A DNA stretch of 64,000 nucleotides from NCBI RefSeq assembly GCF_004310285.1, contig NZ_SISF01000023.1, positions 62,001 to 126,000 on the forward strand, written 5' to 3'. Every line of letters starts with the position of its first letter. The first letter of the stretch is position 1. Shown here piece by piece: positions 47,296 to 57,676 of this stretch. The DNA is from Agrobacterium cavarae (lineage in GTDB: Bacteria; Pseudomonadota; Alphaproteobacteria; Rhizobiales; Rhizobiaceae). The notes under the pieces are model-generated. The model ran no database searches. It saw only the letters and a list, made by a program, of their open reading frames with translations, and was not told where the DNA came from. Position numbers and translations under genes: made by a program.

Positions 47296-48693
47296 ATGAC
47301 CCAGGACACGCTTGGCCTCGACGCCACCCCGATCGCTATGGCTCATGGAGCCAACAGCCGCAAGGTCTTCATCAAGACCTATGGCTGCCAGATGAATGTC
47401 TATGATTCCTTGCGCATGAGCGATGCTCTGGCAAAGGATGGTTACGTTCAGACGGAGGATATGGGCGAGGCGGATCTCGTTCTGCTTAACACCTGTCACA
47501 TACGGGAAAAGGCGGCGGAAAAGGTCTATTCCGCGCTCGGTCGTTTGCGCGACATGAAGAAGTTGCGCGAGGAAGAAGGACGCGAATTCGTCATTGGCGT
47601 CGCCGGTTGTGTGGCCCAGGCCGAAGGCGAAGAGATATTGCGCCGTGCGCCCGCCGTCGATGTCGTCATCGGCCCGCAGACCTATCATCGCCTGCCGCAA
47701 GCGCTGGCCCGCGTTCGCGATGGTGAGCGGGTGATCGAGACCGATTATGCGGTCGAAGACAAGTTCGAGCATCTGCCGGTAGCCGAAAAGGCAAAGCTGC
47801 GCTCGCGTGGCGTGACGGCCTTTCTTACCGTTCAGGAAGGCTGTGACAAGTTCTGCACCTTCTGCGTCGTGCCCTACACGCGCGGATCCGAAGTTTCCCG
47901 GCCCGTCAGCCAGATCCTCGATGAGGCGATGAAGCTCGTCGATGCCGGCGTGCGCGAGATCACGCTGCTTGGTCAGAACGTCAATGCCTGGCGCTCGACG
48001 GGTCCGAAGGGCGAAGAATGGGGGCTCGCGGAGCTTCTCTATCGCCTGGCCGAAATCCCTGGCCTCGCACGTCTACGCTATACGACAAGCCACCCGCGCG
48101 ACATGGATGATCGCCTGATCGAGGCGCATCGCGAGCTGCGCGCACTGATGCCCTATCTGCATCTGCCGGTTCAGGCTGGCTCCGACCGCATTTTGAAAGC
48201 CATGAACCGCCGCCATACGGGCGAGGAATATTTGAGGCTGATCGAACGAATCCGCACCGCCCGCCCTGATATCGCCATGTCCGGGGATTTTATTGTGGGC
48301 TTCCCCGGCGAGACGGATCAGGACTTCGAAGACACGCTCGCAATCGTGGAAGCGGTGAAATACGCGCAGGCCTTTTCGTTCAAATATTCGACGCGTCCAG
48401 GGACGCCCGGCGCCGATTTGACCGATCAGGTGCCGGAAGATGTCAAGGCCGAACGGCTCGAGAGATTGCAGGCGCGGCTGTTGAAACAGCAAAACGACTT
48501 TGCCCAGTCGCTCGTTGGAAAGACCATGGATGTGTTGCTGGAAAAGCCCGGTCGCATGCCCGGACAGCTGATTGGTCGTTCTCCCTGGCTGCAGTCTGTG
48601 AATCTTGATGCAAAGAACATGAAAATCGGTGACATTATTCATGTACGAATCACCGCAACCGGTCCAAACAGCTTGTTTGCCGAGGTGGCATAG
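47296..48693 (+). CDS. miaB: tRNA-2-methylthio-N6-isopentenyladenosine synthase MiaB
   Basis: 465 residues. The UPF0004 domain has its three cluster cysteines (Cys31 in [10 protein letters not shown], Cys67 in NTCHIREKA, Cys105 in GVAGCVAQ); the radical SAM motif is [17 protein letters not shown] (Cys183, 187, 190); a TRAM domain closes the protein. It adds methylthio to i6A37 of tRNA. ATG 47296 lies 57 bp after olsA. The pair miaB-phoH with ybeY is conserved. Confidence 0.96.
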   Translation: MTQDTLGLDATPIAMAHGANSRKVFIKTYGCQMNVYDSLRMSDALAKDGYVQTEDMGEADLVLLNTCHIREKAAEKVYSALGRLRDMKKLREEEGREFVIGVAGCVAQAEGEEILRRAPAVDVVIGPQTYHRLPQALARVRDGERVIETDYAVEDKFEHLPVAEKAKLRSRGVTAFLTVQEGCDKFCTFCVVPYTRGSEVSRPVSQILDEAMKLVDAGVREITLLGQNVNAWRSTGPKGEEWGLAELLYRLAEIPGLARLRYTTSHPRDMDDRLIEAHRELRALMPYLHLPVQAGSDRILKAMNRRHTGEEYLRLIERIRTARPDIAMSGDFIVGFPGETDQDFEDTLAIVEAVKYAQAFSFKYSTRPGTPGADLTDQVPEDVKAERLERLQARLLKQQNDFAQSLVGKTMDVLLEKPGRMPGQLIGRSPWLQSVNLDAKNMKIGDIIHVRITATGPNSLFAEVA

Positions 48694-48740
48694 AGTTAGA
48701 GTTGGGAACCGGAACTGACCTCGGACAGGAGCCTGACCGC

Positions 48741-49799
48741 TTGAACGCACACGAATTGGTCTCACCATCATCGCGCCAGCCACGTTCACCCGCGACCGAC
48801 GCCAATCACTTCGTCCTCACGTTCGAGAATAACAGAATAGCCGGAGAGCTATTCGGTCAGTTCGATCAAAACCTGAAATTGCTGGAGCAGAAGCTCAACA
48901 TCGATGCCCGCCCACGCGGCAATTCGGTGGCGATCACCGGCGACATGGTTGCGACCAACCAGGCCCGCCGCGCTCTGGATTTCCTCTATCAGCGCCTGCT
49001 GAAGGGTGGCACAGCCGAACTTTCCGACGTCGAAGGCGCAATCCGCATGGCGGTCGCGGCAGACGACCAACTGACCCTGCCGACGATGGAGCGCAAAGCC
49101 AAGGTGTCGATGGCCCAGATTTCTACCCGCAAGAAAACCATTGCTGCCCGCACACCGACACAGGATGTCTATATGCGGGCTCTGGAGCAGTCGGAGCTCG
49201 TCTTCGGTGTCGGGCCAGCCGGCACCGGCAAGACCTATCTGGCCGTCGCCCATGCCGCCCAGCTTCTGGAGCGTGGTGCGGTGGATCGCATCGTTCTTTC
49301 TCGTCCCGCCGTCGAAGCGGGCGAGCGTCTTGGCTTCCTGCCGGGCGACATGAAGGAAAAGGTCGATCCCTATCTTCGTCCGCTCTATGACGCCCTTTAC
49401 GACATGATGCCCGGCGACAAGGTGGAGCGTGCCATTCAGGCAGGCGTTATCGAGATTGCGCCACTCGCCTTCATGCGTGGCCGCACACTCGCAAACGCTG
49501 CCGTCATTCTCGACGAGGCGCAGAACACCACGACCATGCAGATGAAGATGTTCCTGACCCGCTTGGGCGAGAATGGCCGCATGATCGTGACGGGCGACCC
49601 AAGCCAGGTCGACCTTCCGCGTGGCGTGAAATCCGGTCTGGTCGAGGCCTTGCAGATCCTGGACGACGTTGAGGGCGTTTCCGTGGTTCGCTTCAAGGAC
49701 GTCGACGTCGTGCGTCACCCGATGGTGGCGCGTATCGTCAAGGCCTACGAATCCCACACGGCCGTGCCGGATGAGAGCCTTCCAAGACAAGGTTACTGA
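48741..49799 (+). CDS. phoH: PhoH-like ATPase
   Basis: 352 residues from TTG 48741 (AGGAG about 11 bp upstream); a TTG at 48702 is also in frame. N-terminal KH-like region (about 30-110), then the P-loop VGPAGTGKTYLAVAHA (about 157-172), RPAVEAGERLGFLPGD and Walker B VILDEAQNTT. PhoH proteins are cytosolic ATPases linked to RNA metabolism and usually lie beside ybeY, as here (10 bp gap). The precise substrate of this family is not settled. Confidence 0.93.
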   Translation: MNAHELVSPSSRQPRSPATDANHFVLTFENNRIAGELFGQFDQNLKLLEQKLNIDARPRGNSVAITGDMVATNQARRALDFLYQRLLKGGTAELSDVEGAIRMAVAADDQLTLPTMERKAKVSMAQISTRKKTIAARTPTQDVYMRALEQSELVFGVGPAGTGKTYLAVAHAAQLLERGAVDRIVLSRPAVEAGERLGFLPGDMKEKVDPYLRPLYDALYDMMPGDKVERAIQAGVIEIAPLAFMRGRTLANAAVILDEAQNTTTMQMKMFLTRLGENGRMIVTGDPSQVDLPRGVKSGLVEALQILDDVEGVSVVRFKDVDVVRHPMVARIVKAYESHTAVPDESLPRQGY

Positions 49800-49809
49800 A
49801 GCCGAGACG

Positions 49810-50316
49810 ATGACGGTTCTGGATATTCAAATCTCTGTCGAGGCCGATGACTGGTCCTCGGAGGAAGAGCTTTTGGCCTTCAGCACGAAAGTGCTGGAGG
49901 CCACTGTTTCCTATCTGAAAGACGAAGAGCAGCAGCCGTTCCCCGCCATGCCGGTGGAACTGTCGCTGGTTTTCACCGATGACGCTGCCATCAAGGAAAT
50001 AAATGCGGAATGGCGCAACAAGGACAAGGCGACGAATGTCCTGTCTTTTCCGGCCTTTCCGCTGGAGCCGGGCGGCATGCCGGGGCCCATGCTCGGCGAT
50101 ATTGTCATTGCGCATGAAACTGTCATGCGCGAAGCTCTTGATCTCGAGAAGAGTTTCGAGGATCATTTGACCCATCTGCTGGTGCATGGATGTCTGCATC
50201 TTTTCGGTTATGACCATATGGAAACCGAAGAGGCGGAAGAAATGGAGGGGCTTGAGACTCGCATTTTGGCGACTCTTGGCCTATCTGATCCCTATGCGGG
50301 TCAGGACCCGCTTTGA
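49810..50316 (+). CDS. ybeY: Endoribonuclease YbeY (rRNA maturation factor)
   Basis: 168 residues. The zinc site is complete: HGCLHLFGYDHM (three His, about 123-133), with EWRNKDKATNVLSFP upstream, both family markers. It is needed for 16S 3'-end processing and ribosome quality control. The frame is open upstream inside phoH, but the ATG at 49810 with GAAGCCGAG is right. Its TGA overlaps the TTG start of corC. Confidence 0.95.
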   Translation: MTVLDIQISVEADDWSSEEELLAFSTKVLEATVSYLKDEEQQPFPAMPVELSLVFTDDAAIKEINAEWRNKDKATNVLSFPAFPLEPGGMPGPMLGDIVIAHETVMREALDLEKSFEDHLTHLLVHGCLHLFGYDHMETEEAEEMEGLETRILATLGLSDPYAGQDPL

Positions 50317-51470
50317 TCGAACTGTTTGGGACAATGAACGAACATTCTGCAAGACCGCCCCAAGAGGGCAAGGACGCCGGGGAACAATCCTCATCGGAGG
50401 AGGGCAGTAGTCCGTTACGACAGGACTATCAAGCAAAGCCCCGCTCGACCATCTGGTCGAGAATTTCCCGGATCTTGAAGCCATCGCAGGGCGAGCGCCT
50501 TCGTGAAGATCTGACCGACGCGCTGATGACCGATACGGATATCGGCGCCGCCTTCACGCCCGACGAGCGGGCGATGCTCAACAATATTCTCCGCTTCAGA
50601 GAAGTCACGGTCGAGGACATCATGATCCCGCGCGTCGATATTGACGGGCTCGATCAGGAGACGACGATCGGTGAAGCGATGATCCGCTTCGAGGCGACCG
50701 GACGCTCGCGCATGCCGGTCTATGACGAGACGCTCGACGATCCCAAGGGCATGATCCATATTCGCGACCTGTTGTCCTATGTGGGCAAGCAGGCGCGCAA
50801 CAAGCGCAGAAGCGGTACACGCGTGCCAGCCAATGGCGAGGCGAAGGCGCCGCGCACACCGCGCTCGAATTTCGATCTCGCCCGCGTCGATCTCGAAACG
50901 ACGCTGGCCGAAGCCGGAATCATACGCAAGATCCTGTTTGCGCCGCCCTCCATGCTCGCATCCGATCTCTTGAAGACCATGCAGGCACAGCGCACTCAGC
51001 TTGCGGTGATCATCGACGAATATGGTGGCACCGACGGGCTTGTGTCCCACGAGGACATCGTGGAGATGGTCATTGGCGACATCGACGATGAGCATGACAA
51101 GGACGAGGCGATGTTCGTCCGCGTGTCGTCCGACGTCCTGATCGCGGATGCGCGCATCGAACTGGCGGAACTTGCCCAGGCGATCGGTCCGGATTTCGAT
51201 GTTCGAGAGCATGCCGAGGAGATCGATACGCTGGGTGGCCTCGTCTTCTTTGCGCTTGGCCGCATTCCGTCGAAGGGTGAGGTGGTCCGCGCGGTACCAG
51301 GATTTGAGTTCCAGATTCTGGATGCCGACAATCGCCGCATCAAGCGTGTCCGCATCCTTCGCGACGAGTCTTCCACGGGCGAGGATGACCAGGCGCCGGC
51401 ACCCGTCGTCACCAGTGAGATGATCGCGCTTCCCGCCCCATCCGACAGCACGGACAAGGCTGCCGTTTGA
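50313..51470 (+). CDS. corC: CorC/HlyC-type CBS-domain protein
   Basis: 385 residues from TTG overlapping the ybeY stop (AGGA about 7 bp upstream); an ATG at 50334 is an alternative. Two CBS domains (VEDIMIPRVDIDGLD and TQLAVIIDEYGGTDGLVSHE mark them) followed by a CorC_HlyC C-terminal domain (DTLGGLVFFALGRIP). No DUF21 TM domain is present, so this is the soluble form. It is often called hemolysin-like or a Mg/Co efflux factor; its place in the phoH-ybeY-corC-lnt series is conserved. A Lys/Arg-rich insert lies between the CBS repeats (about 165-190). Confidence 0.9.
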   Translation: MIELFGTMNEHSARPPQEGKDAGEQSSSEEGSSPLRQDYQAKPRSTIWSRISRILKPSQGERLREDLTDALMTDTDIGAAFTPDERAMLNNILRFREVTVEDIMIPRVDIDGLDQETTIGEAMIRFEATGRSRMPVYDETLDDPKGMIHIRDLLSYVGKQARNKRRSGTRVPANGEAKAPRTPRSNFDLARVDLETTLAEAGIIRKILFAPPSMLASDLLKTMQAQRTQLAVIIDEYGGTDGLVSHEDIVEMVIGDIDDEHDKDEAMFVRVSSDVLIADARIELAELAQAIGPDFDVREHAEEIDTLGGLVFFALGRIPSKGEVVRAVPGFEFQILDADNRRIKRVRILRDESSTGEDDQAPAPVVTSEMIALPAPSDSTDKAAV

Positions 51471-51480
51471 TAGGCTTAAG

Positions 51481-51515
51481 TCCCGGGCGAAAGGGTCCGG
51501 GATTTCTTCTTTTTC
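51481..51515 (+). terminator. Intrinsic terminator after corC
   Basis: TCCCGG pairs with CCGGGA over a 10-nt loop, followed by a T-rich tract. It begins 10 bp after the corC stop. Confidence 0.75.
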
Positions 51516-51760
51516 AACAACCGATAGATGAGGCCGCTGCAATTGGCGGATTGCACAGACGCGCCATTGCTGTCCTGTGGACGTTCTATTTTTTTTACAG
51601 TAAGTCGGAAGGGCATGCCGCATAACTATTCGGCGTTCGGCAGCCGAAACACGATCGGTGGTCTCTCCGACTGCGCGCGTTTCGATGGCAAGTCAGGTTC
51701 TGGTATCCGCTTTCCGGTTTTGCGTTGCTGAACGGTGCCCTTCAAGGAGATTGATACTGT
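51516..51760. other. Intergenic region between corC and lnt
   Basis: About 245 bp with no gene. There is a run of eight or nine T near 51591-51599 and a CGGC-type short palindrome near 51632-51645. The lnt promoter should be here, but I cannot place it confidently. Confidence 0.4.
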
Positions 51761-53353
51761 ATGGAGCGGCTCGCGGGCACGATCATGTTGAGCGGTGGCT
51801 TCAGCCGCGTTCTCATCGCATTTCTGGCCGGCGCTATCGGTGCGCTCGCCCTGCCGCCGATCGGGTTCTTCGCCAGCCTCTTCGTCTCCTTCACCCTTCT
51901 GGTCTGGTTGATCGACGGCACCACGGGAAGCCCCGATGGTGGCGTCGTGTCTCGCGCCTTCAGAGCGTTTCTGCTCGGTTGGATTTTCGGCTTTGGCTAT
52001 TTCGTCGCGGGCCTCTGGTGGCTCGGAAATGCGCTGCTGCTGGAGGCTGATGAGTTTGCCTGGGCTCTGCCGCTGGCAATTCTGGGCCTGCCCGCTTTTC
52101 TCGCGCTTTTCTACGGTATTGCTGTGATGCTGGCCAACAGCCTCTGGTCGGATGGCTGGGGCAGGCTTGCAGCCCTCTCCGCAGCCTTTGGACTGGTGGA
52201 ATGGTTGCGCAGCTTCGTTGCCACCGGTTTTCCCTGGAACGCCATCGGTTACGGGATGATGCCGGTTCCGTTGATGATGCAGAGTTCCAACTTGATCGGC
52301 ATCTTCGGCATGTCGATGCTGGCGGTCTTCGTTTTTTCCAGCCCGGCGCTTTTTGGAACCCGCCGTGGCATGGTGCCGGGCCTGACGCTTGCTGTTCTGC
52401 TGCTGACAGGCCATGTGGGATACGGGTTTTATCGTCAGCATCGGCCATTGCCGGAGCCAGCGGCGGATGCAATCACGGTGCGCATCGTGCAGCCCGGCAT
52501 CGATCAGTCGCGCAAGATGCTGAATACCGATCGTGCCGAAATATTCCAGGAGCATCTTCGCCTATCGGCCCTTCCGCCAACGCCAGGCAAGAAGCGGCCC
52601 GATATCATCGTCTGGCCGGAAACATCCGTTCCCTTCATTCTGACCCAGAACCCGGATGCGCTGGAAGAAATCGCCAAGACGCTGGAGGATGGTCAGATCT
52701 TGCTGACGGGGGCGGTGCGCATGGAGGATGCGGGGGCAGGGCATCCGCCGCGCTACTACAACTCCGTCTATGCCGTGGATGGCCAGGGCCAGATCATTGG
52801 CGCAACCGACAAGGTGCATCTCGTGCCCTTCGGCGAGTATGTGCCCTTCGAAGACGTGCTGCGGCGTTTCGACATCGAGAATATCGTCAACCTGCCGGGC
52901 GGCTTCTCACCGGCAGCAAGCCGTACACCCATCATTCTTCCATCCGGCAAGAAGCTCTACTCCTTCATCTGCTACGAGATCATCTTTCCCGATGAAGTGC
53001 CGGCCGATATCGCCTCGTCGGAGGCGATCCTGAATGTCACCAATGATGGCTGGTTCGGCGACACACCCGGCCCCTATCAGCACTTTCAGCAGGCACGCGT
53101 GCGCGCTGTGGAAACTGGCTTGCCAGTGATTCGAGCAGCCAACACTGGCATTTCCGCCATCATTGATCCGTTAGGTGGCATTGAGGCTGGTCTTGACTAT
53201 GGTCAAAAGGGTATAATCGACGCTACTCTAAGTAGTAAGGCAGGCGACGTCCTGAGCAGCGATGCCCGTAAAACGAACTTTTGGTTGTTGTTTATAACAA
53301 TGTTGATCGTGGCGCTGTTTTCTAGGTATGGTTTAGTCAGCCGCGAGAATTGA
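51761..53353 (+). CDS. lnt: Apolipoprotein N-acyltransferase
   Basis: 530 residues. Six N-terminal TM helices (to about 225), then a nitrilase-type domain with the catalytic triad Glu287 (VWPETSVPF), Lys351 (GATDKVHLVPFGEYVPF) and Cys404 (FICYEIIFP), and a last TM helix. Lnt adds the third acyl chain to lipoproteins after LspA. AAGGAG lies about 12 bp before the ATG. In Sinorhizobium the homologue is actA, required for acid tolerance, with the regulator phrR next to it, as in this window. Confidence 0.95.
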   Translation: MERLAGTIMLSGGFSRVLIAFLAGAIGALALPPIGFFASLFVSFTLLVWLIDGTTGSPDGGVVSRAFRAFLLGWIFGFGYFVAGLWWLGNALLLEADEFAWALPLAILGLPAFLALFYGIAVMLANSLWSDGWGRLAALSAAFGLVEWLRSFVATGFPWNAIGYGMMPVPLMMQSSNLIGIFGMSMLAVFVFSSPALFGTRRGMVPGLTLAVLLLTGHVGYGFYRQHRPLPEPAADAITVRIVQPGIDQSRKMLNTDRAEIFQEHLRLSALPPTPGKKRPDIIVWPETSVPFILTQNPDALEEIAKTLEDGQILLTGAVRMEDAGAGHPPRYYNSVYAVDGQGQIIGATDKVHLVPFGEYVPFEDVLRRFDIENIVNLPGGFSPAASRTPIILPSGKKLYSFICYEIIFPDEVPADIASSEAILNVTNDGWFGDTPGPYQHFQQARVRAVETGLPVIRAANTGISAIIDPLGGIEAGLDYGQKGIIDATLSSKAGDVLSSDARKTNFWLLFITMLIVALFSRYGLVSREN

Positions 53354-53389
53354 CCGAAAACCCCTGAAATTGCATAGTGAGATTGTAGG

Positions 53390-53399
53390 GTTGTACAAC
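53390..53399. promoter_or_regulatory. 10-bp palindrome upstream of praR
   Basis: GTTGTACAAC is self-complementary and lies 95 bp upstream of the praR start, in the lnt-praR gap. Could be a site for PraR or another dimeric regulator; inferred only from symmetry and place. Confidence 0.35.
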
Positions 53400-53493
53400 G
53401 CAAGTGATATGAAGGACTGTTGCACTGATCCGACCTCTACGGTTTTGCGTTAATGTGTAACAATCACCGACAACAGGATGTCAGGACTAACAT

Positions 53494-53913
53494 ATGACCG
53501 AAAATAAGAAGAAGCCGAACCCAATCGACATTCATGTCGGAAGCCGCATCCGGCTGCGCCGCACCATGCTGGGCATGAGCCAGGAAAAGCTGGGTGAAAG
53601 CCTTGGAATCACCTTCCAGCAGATCCAGAAATATGAAAAGGGCACCAACCGCGTTGGCGCCAGCCGTCTTCAGAACATCTCCGCCATTCTGAACGTTCCG
53701 GTTTCCTTCTTCTTCGAAGATGCGCCGGGCGCCGAGCCAGCCTCCGCTTCCGGCTCCGCCGAAGCGTCGAGCTCCAATTACGTCGTGGATTTTCTCTCCT
53801 CGTCCGAGGGACTGCAGCTCAACCGCGCCTTCGTCAAGATCAACGATCCGAAGGTCCGCCGCCGTATCGTTGACCTGGTAAAGGCCTTGGCTGCGGAAGG
53901 CGACGCCGAGTAA
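53494..53913 (+). CDS. praR: XRE/HTH transcriptional regulator, PraR/PhrR type
   Basis: 139 residues. The N-terminal Cro/C1 helix-turn-helix (about 14-70) reads VGSRIRLRRTMLGMSQEKLG and FQQIQKYEKGTNRVGASRL; a linker rich in Ala and Ser (80-95) joins a C-terminal region (VRRRIVDLVKALA). The N-terminus PNPIDIHVGSRIRLRR is characteristic of rhizobial PraR/PhrR, which act in pH response, quorum sensing and biofilm control. Placement between lnt and metK agrees. A terminator follows. Confidence 0.85.
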   Translation: MTENKKKPNPIDIHVGSRIRLRRTMLGMSQEKLGESLGITFQQIQKYEKGTNRVGASRLQNISAILNVPVSFFFEDAPGAEPASASGSAEASSSNYVVDFLSSSEGLQLNRAFVKINDPKVRRRIVDLVKALAAEGDAE

Positions 53914-53943
53914 GCGACCGGAAATTGGTCGAATACCCACTTG

Positions 53944-53967
53944 AACGGCCTTTCGGGGCCGTTTTTT
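53944..53967 (+). terminator. Intrinsic terminator after praR
   Basis: AACGGCC and GGCCGTT with a 6-nt loop, followed by a run of T. It lies 30 bp after the praR stop and separates it from metK. Confidence 0.88.
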
Positions 53968-54086
53968 GTTGCGTGCTTGCAGAAATGAAATTCCGATATA
54001 AAGATATATTTATGTCGTTCTGTCCTTGTTTTTTCCGATGAAATGAATAACAAACGCACAGACCTGTTCTTTGAGGGGAATCCCGC

Positions 54087-55352
<1,266 letters not shown>

Positions 55353-55436
55353 GGTCATCGGCTCGAAACATAGCCCTCTCCTCCACTCCGGTCTTGCCAT
55401 GGGCGACCGTTTGGGGGATAGGGTCTGAAAACTTGA

Positions 55437-55474
55437 AACCCGCGCAATACCGATGAAACGGTAAGGTGCGGGTT
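55437..55474. repeat. Hairpin between metK and trmB
   Basis: AACCCGC and GCGGGTT enclose an inner TACCG/CGGTA stem, followed by a mild T-rich stretch. It could end the metK message before trmB. Confidence 0.55.
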
Positions 55475-55501
55475 CATCTATTTTGCTTGAGAGAGTTCAC
55501 G

Positions 55502-56200
55502 ATGACGGAAGAGCGGCGTTCACGATCGACGGAAGCGTTCTATGGCAGGCGCAAGGGCAAGCCTTTGCGCAACCAGCAGGTGGAAAGCATCGAGAGCCTT
55601 TTGCCGCTGTTGAAAGTCGATCTTGAAACACCGGCGCCGAAGCCACTCGCCGCACTTTTTCCGGCCGACGTCAAATCCATCCGCCTGGAAATCGGTTTTG
55701 GCGGTGGCGAACATCTGGTTCATCGTGCCGCTGAAAATCCATCGACAGGCTTCATCGGCGTCGAGCCCTTCGTCAATTCCATGGCGAAGCTCCTTGGTGC
55801 CGTCAAAGAGCGCGAGTTGATGAACATCCGCCTCTATGACGACGACGCGACGCAATTGCTGGACTGGCTTCCCGATGAATGCATCGATCACATCGATCTG
55901 CTTTATCCGGACCCCTGGCCGAAGAAGAAGCACTGGAAGCGCCGCTTCGTCTCGGACGTCAATCTTGCCCGCTTTCACCGCGTGCTAAAGCCGGGTGGCA
56001 AGTTCTGCTTTGCTTCCGACATTGATACCTACATCAACTGGACGCTGCAGCATTGCGCTCGCCATGGTGGGTTCAAGTGGACGGCCAAGACGTCGGCCGA
56101 CTGGCTGACGCCTTATGACAATTGGCCGGGGACCCGCTACGAGAACAAGGCCAAGCGCGAGGGGCGAAGCTCCGCCTATCTTACCTTCCTCAAAGTCTGA
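55502..56200 (+). CDS. trmB: tRNA (guanine-N7-)-methyltransferase
   Basis: 232 residues from [16 protein letters not shown] motif [14 protein letters not shown] (about 61-73), GVEPFVNSM, and the TrmB catalytic motif [17 protein letters not shown], then [11 protein letters not shown]. It makes m7G46 in tRNA. An in-frame start at 55466 lies inside the upstream hairpin and is rejected. The stop is 2 bp from the converging deoR-type gene and sits in a 14-bp palindrome. Confidence 0.95.
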   Translation: MTEERRSRSTEAFYGRRKGKPLRNQQVESIESLLPLLKVDLETPAPKPLAALFPADVKSIRLEIGFGGGEHLVHRAAENPSTGFIGVEPFVNSMAKLLGAVKERELMNIRLYDDDATQLLDWLPDECIDHIDLLYPDPWPKKKHWKRRFVSDVNLARFHRVLKPGGKFCFASDIDTYINWTLQHCARHGGFKWTAKTSADWLTPYDNWPGTRYENKAKREGRSSAYLTFLKV

Positions 56201-56208
56201 CGTCAGAC
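56195..56208. repeat. 14-bp palindrome spanning two convergent stops
   Basis: GTCTGACGTCAGAC is fully self-complementary and contains the TGA of trmB and, on the other strand, the TGA of the DeoR-type regulator. Confidence 0.6.
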
Positions 56209-56958
56209 CTTCACGATTGCCGGTCCTGCTGCCCTGTAGGGCTTCAGCAGCGTGTCCGGCAGGTCGGCATCCACGACCAGAGTGGCAAGCTTGTCCAGGG
56301 GCAGGATGAGATAGGGCGAAGCAGCGCCGATCTTGTCCTCGGTCGCAACCAGGATCGTCTCGGCGCACTGGCGGGCGATCAGCCTTTTGATTGCTGCTTC
56401 TTCGCGGTTTCCAGTGGTCGCGCCGGTCTCTGGATGGATGCCCGTCGCGCCGAGGAAGAACAGGTCGGCGTGGATGCCCGAAATGGCCTCGGCACTCACA
56501 GCACCCATGGAAACAATCGAGTGCTTGAAAAGCCGCCCGCCGATCAACTCCACCTCGACGGACGGATGATGCGCGAGTTCCACGGCGATGCTTGGACTAT
56601 GGGTGATGATGGTCGCCTGTAGGGTCTGCGGCAGATGGCGGGCAAGCTGGAGATTGGTGGTGCCGCCGTCGAGGAAGACGATTTGTCTCGGCTTGATCAA
56701 CGTGGCTGCTGCCCGGGCAAGCTTTTCCTTTGCCGAGGACGCCATCTGTTCGCGCGCACGGTAATCTGCAACTGCCGGTGAGGATGGCAGCGCGCCACCA
56801 TGAACCCTCTGTAACAGCCCGTCCTTGGCAAGTTCACGCAGATCGCGACGGATCGTGTCCTCGGAGACGCCGAGTTCTTCGGCGAAGCTCTTCGCAACAA
56901 TTCGTCCGTCCCTTTGCAGGACCTGCTGAATGAGCGTCTTTCGTTCCGATGTCAGCAT
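56203..56958 (-). CDS. DeoR family transcriptional regulator
   Basis: 251 residues from MLTSERKTLIQQVLQRDG (AGGGGA upstream). N-terminal DeoR helix-turn-helix: FAEELGVSEDTIRRDLREL (about 27-45) and VHGGALP; the C-terminal sugar-isomerase-like sensor has FLDGGTTNLQLARHL and FLGATGIHPETG. DeoR-family repressors bind phosphorylated sugars. Divergent from nudK, with four phased TGCA-type repeats in the gap; these could be its operators. Targets may include nudK and the ribokinase gene nearby (inference). Confidence 0.9.
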   Translation of the reverse strand: MLTSERKTLIQQVLQRDGRIVAKSFAEELGVSEDTIRRDLRELAKDGLLQRVHGGALPSSPAVADYRAREQMASSAKEKLARAAATLIKPRQIVFLDGGTTNLQLARHLPQTLQATIITHSPSIAVELAHHPSVEVELIGGRLFKHSIVSMGAVSAEAISGIHADLFFLGATGIHPETGATTGNREEAAIKRLIARQCAETILVATEDKIGAASPYLILPLDKLATLVVDADLPDTLLKPYRAAGPAIVKV

Positions 56959-56970
56959 CGACCCAATCCC

Positions 56971-57020
56971 CTGCACGAATTTTCTTGACTCTGCATGAAA
57001 TTGCACGAAATTGCACGTAT
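56971..57020. promoter_or_regulatory. Phased TGCAYGAA repeats, candidate operator
   Basis: Four near-identical units begin at 56971 (CTGCACGAAT), 56991 (CTGCATGAAA), 57001 (TTGCACGAAA) and 57011 (TTGCACGTAT), all in register at multiples of 10 bp, so on one face of the helix. They fill the divergent gap between the DeoR regulator and nudK. Confidence 0.65.
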
Positions 57021-57057
57021 GTCCACGACCGGTCAGCTCCAGCCACAGGGAAGTTTC

Positions 57058-57645
57058 ATGAGTATCGCGCATCGCATCAGCATCGAGGACGTCAAGGTTC
57101 TCTCAAACGACTGGTACCTCCTGAAGAAGACCACCTTTTCCTTTCTCCGGGAGGATGGCACCTGGCAAAAGCAATCGCGCGAAACCTATGATCGCGGCAA
57201 TGGCGCGACGATCCTGCTTTACGACAAGGACCGCCGAACAGTGATCCTGACGAGACAGTTCCGCTATCCCGCCTTCGTCAACGGCCACGATGACCTTCTG
57301 ATTGAAACGCCAGCGGGTCTTCTGGACAATGCCGAACCGGAAGCGCGCATCCGGGCGGAGACGGAGGAGGAAACCGGCTTCAAGGTCCGATCTGTCCGCC
57401 AGGTTTTCGATGCCTTCATGAGCCCTGGCTCCGTCACCGAGAGGCTACACTTCTTCGTCGGCGAGTATCAGCCTGGCGACAGAACATCGGCCGGCGGCGG
57501 AAATGAAGACGAGGGCGAGGATATTGCCGTCATGGAAGTGAGGATCGATGAGGCGATGAGCATGATCGCCTCAGGGGTCATTCGCGACGGTAAGACGATC
57601 ATGCTTTTGCAATACGCCGCCCTCAACCTGTTCAAGGATGCTTGA
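57058..57645 (+). CDS. nudK: NUDIX hydrolase, GDP-mannose pyrophosphatase type (NudK)
   Basis: 195 residues from MSIAHRISIEDVKVL (GGGAAG upstream); an upstream in-frame ATG at 56995 lies in the operator repeats. The Nudix box is GLLDNAEPEARIRAETEEET-G, and the flanks LIETPAGLLDN, AFMSPGSVTERLHFFVGEY and the GGGNEDEGED loop are distinctive of NudK. The enzyme splits GDP-mannose to GMP and mannose-1-phosphate, or ADP-ribose-like substrates. Divergent from the DeoR regulator and convergent with the ribokinase gene. Confidence 0.88.
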   Translation: MSIAHRISIEDVKVLSNDWYLLKKTTFSFLREDGTWQKQSRETYDRGNGATILLYDKDRRTVILTRQFRYPAFVNGHDDLLIETPAGLLDNAEPEARIRAETEEETGFKVRSVRQVFDAFMSPGSVTERLHFFVGEYQPGDRTSAGGGNEDEGEDIAVMEVRIDEAMSMIASGVIRDGKTIMLLQYAALNLFKDA

Positions 57646-57676
57646 TCGGGTTGAGGATGGGACGAGACTTATCGTC

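Noticed and set aside
53968..54086. SAM-binding riboswitch upstream of metK
   Set aside because: The 119-bp leader is AT-rich and shows no fold or conserved block of SAM-I or SAM-II type that I can recognise, and no terminator next to the start.
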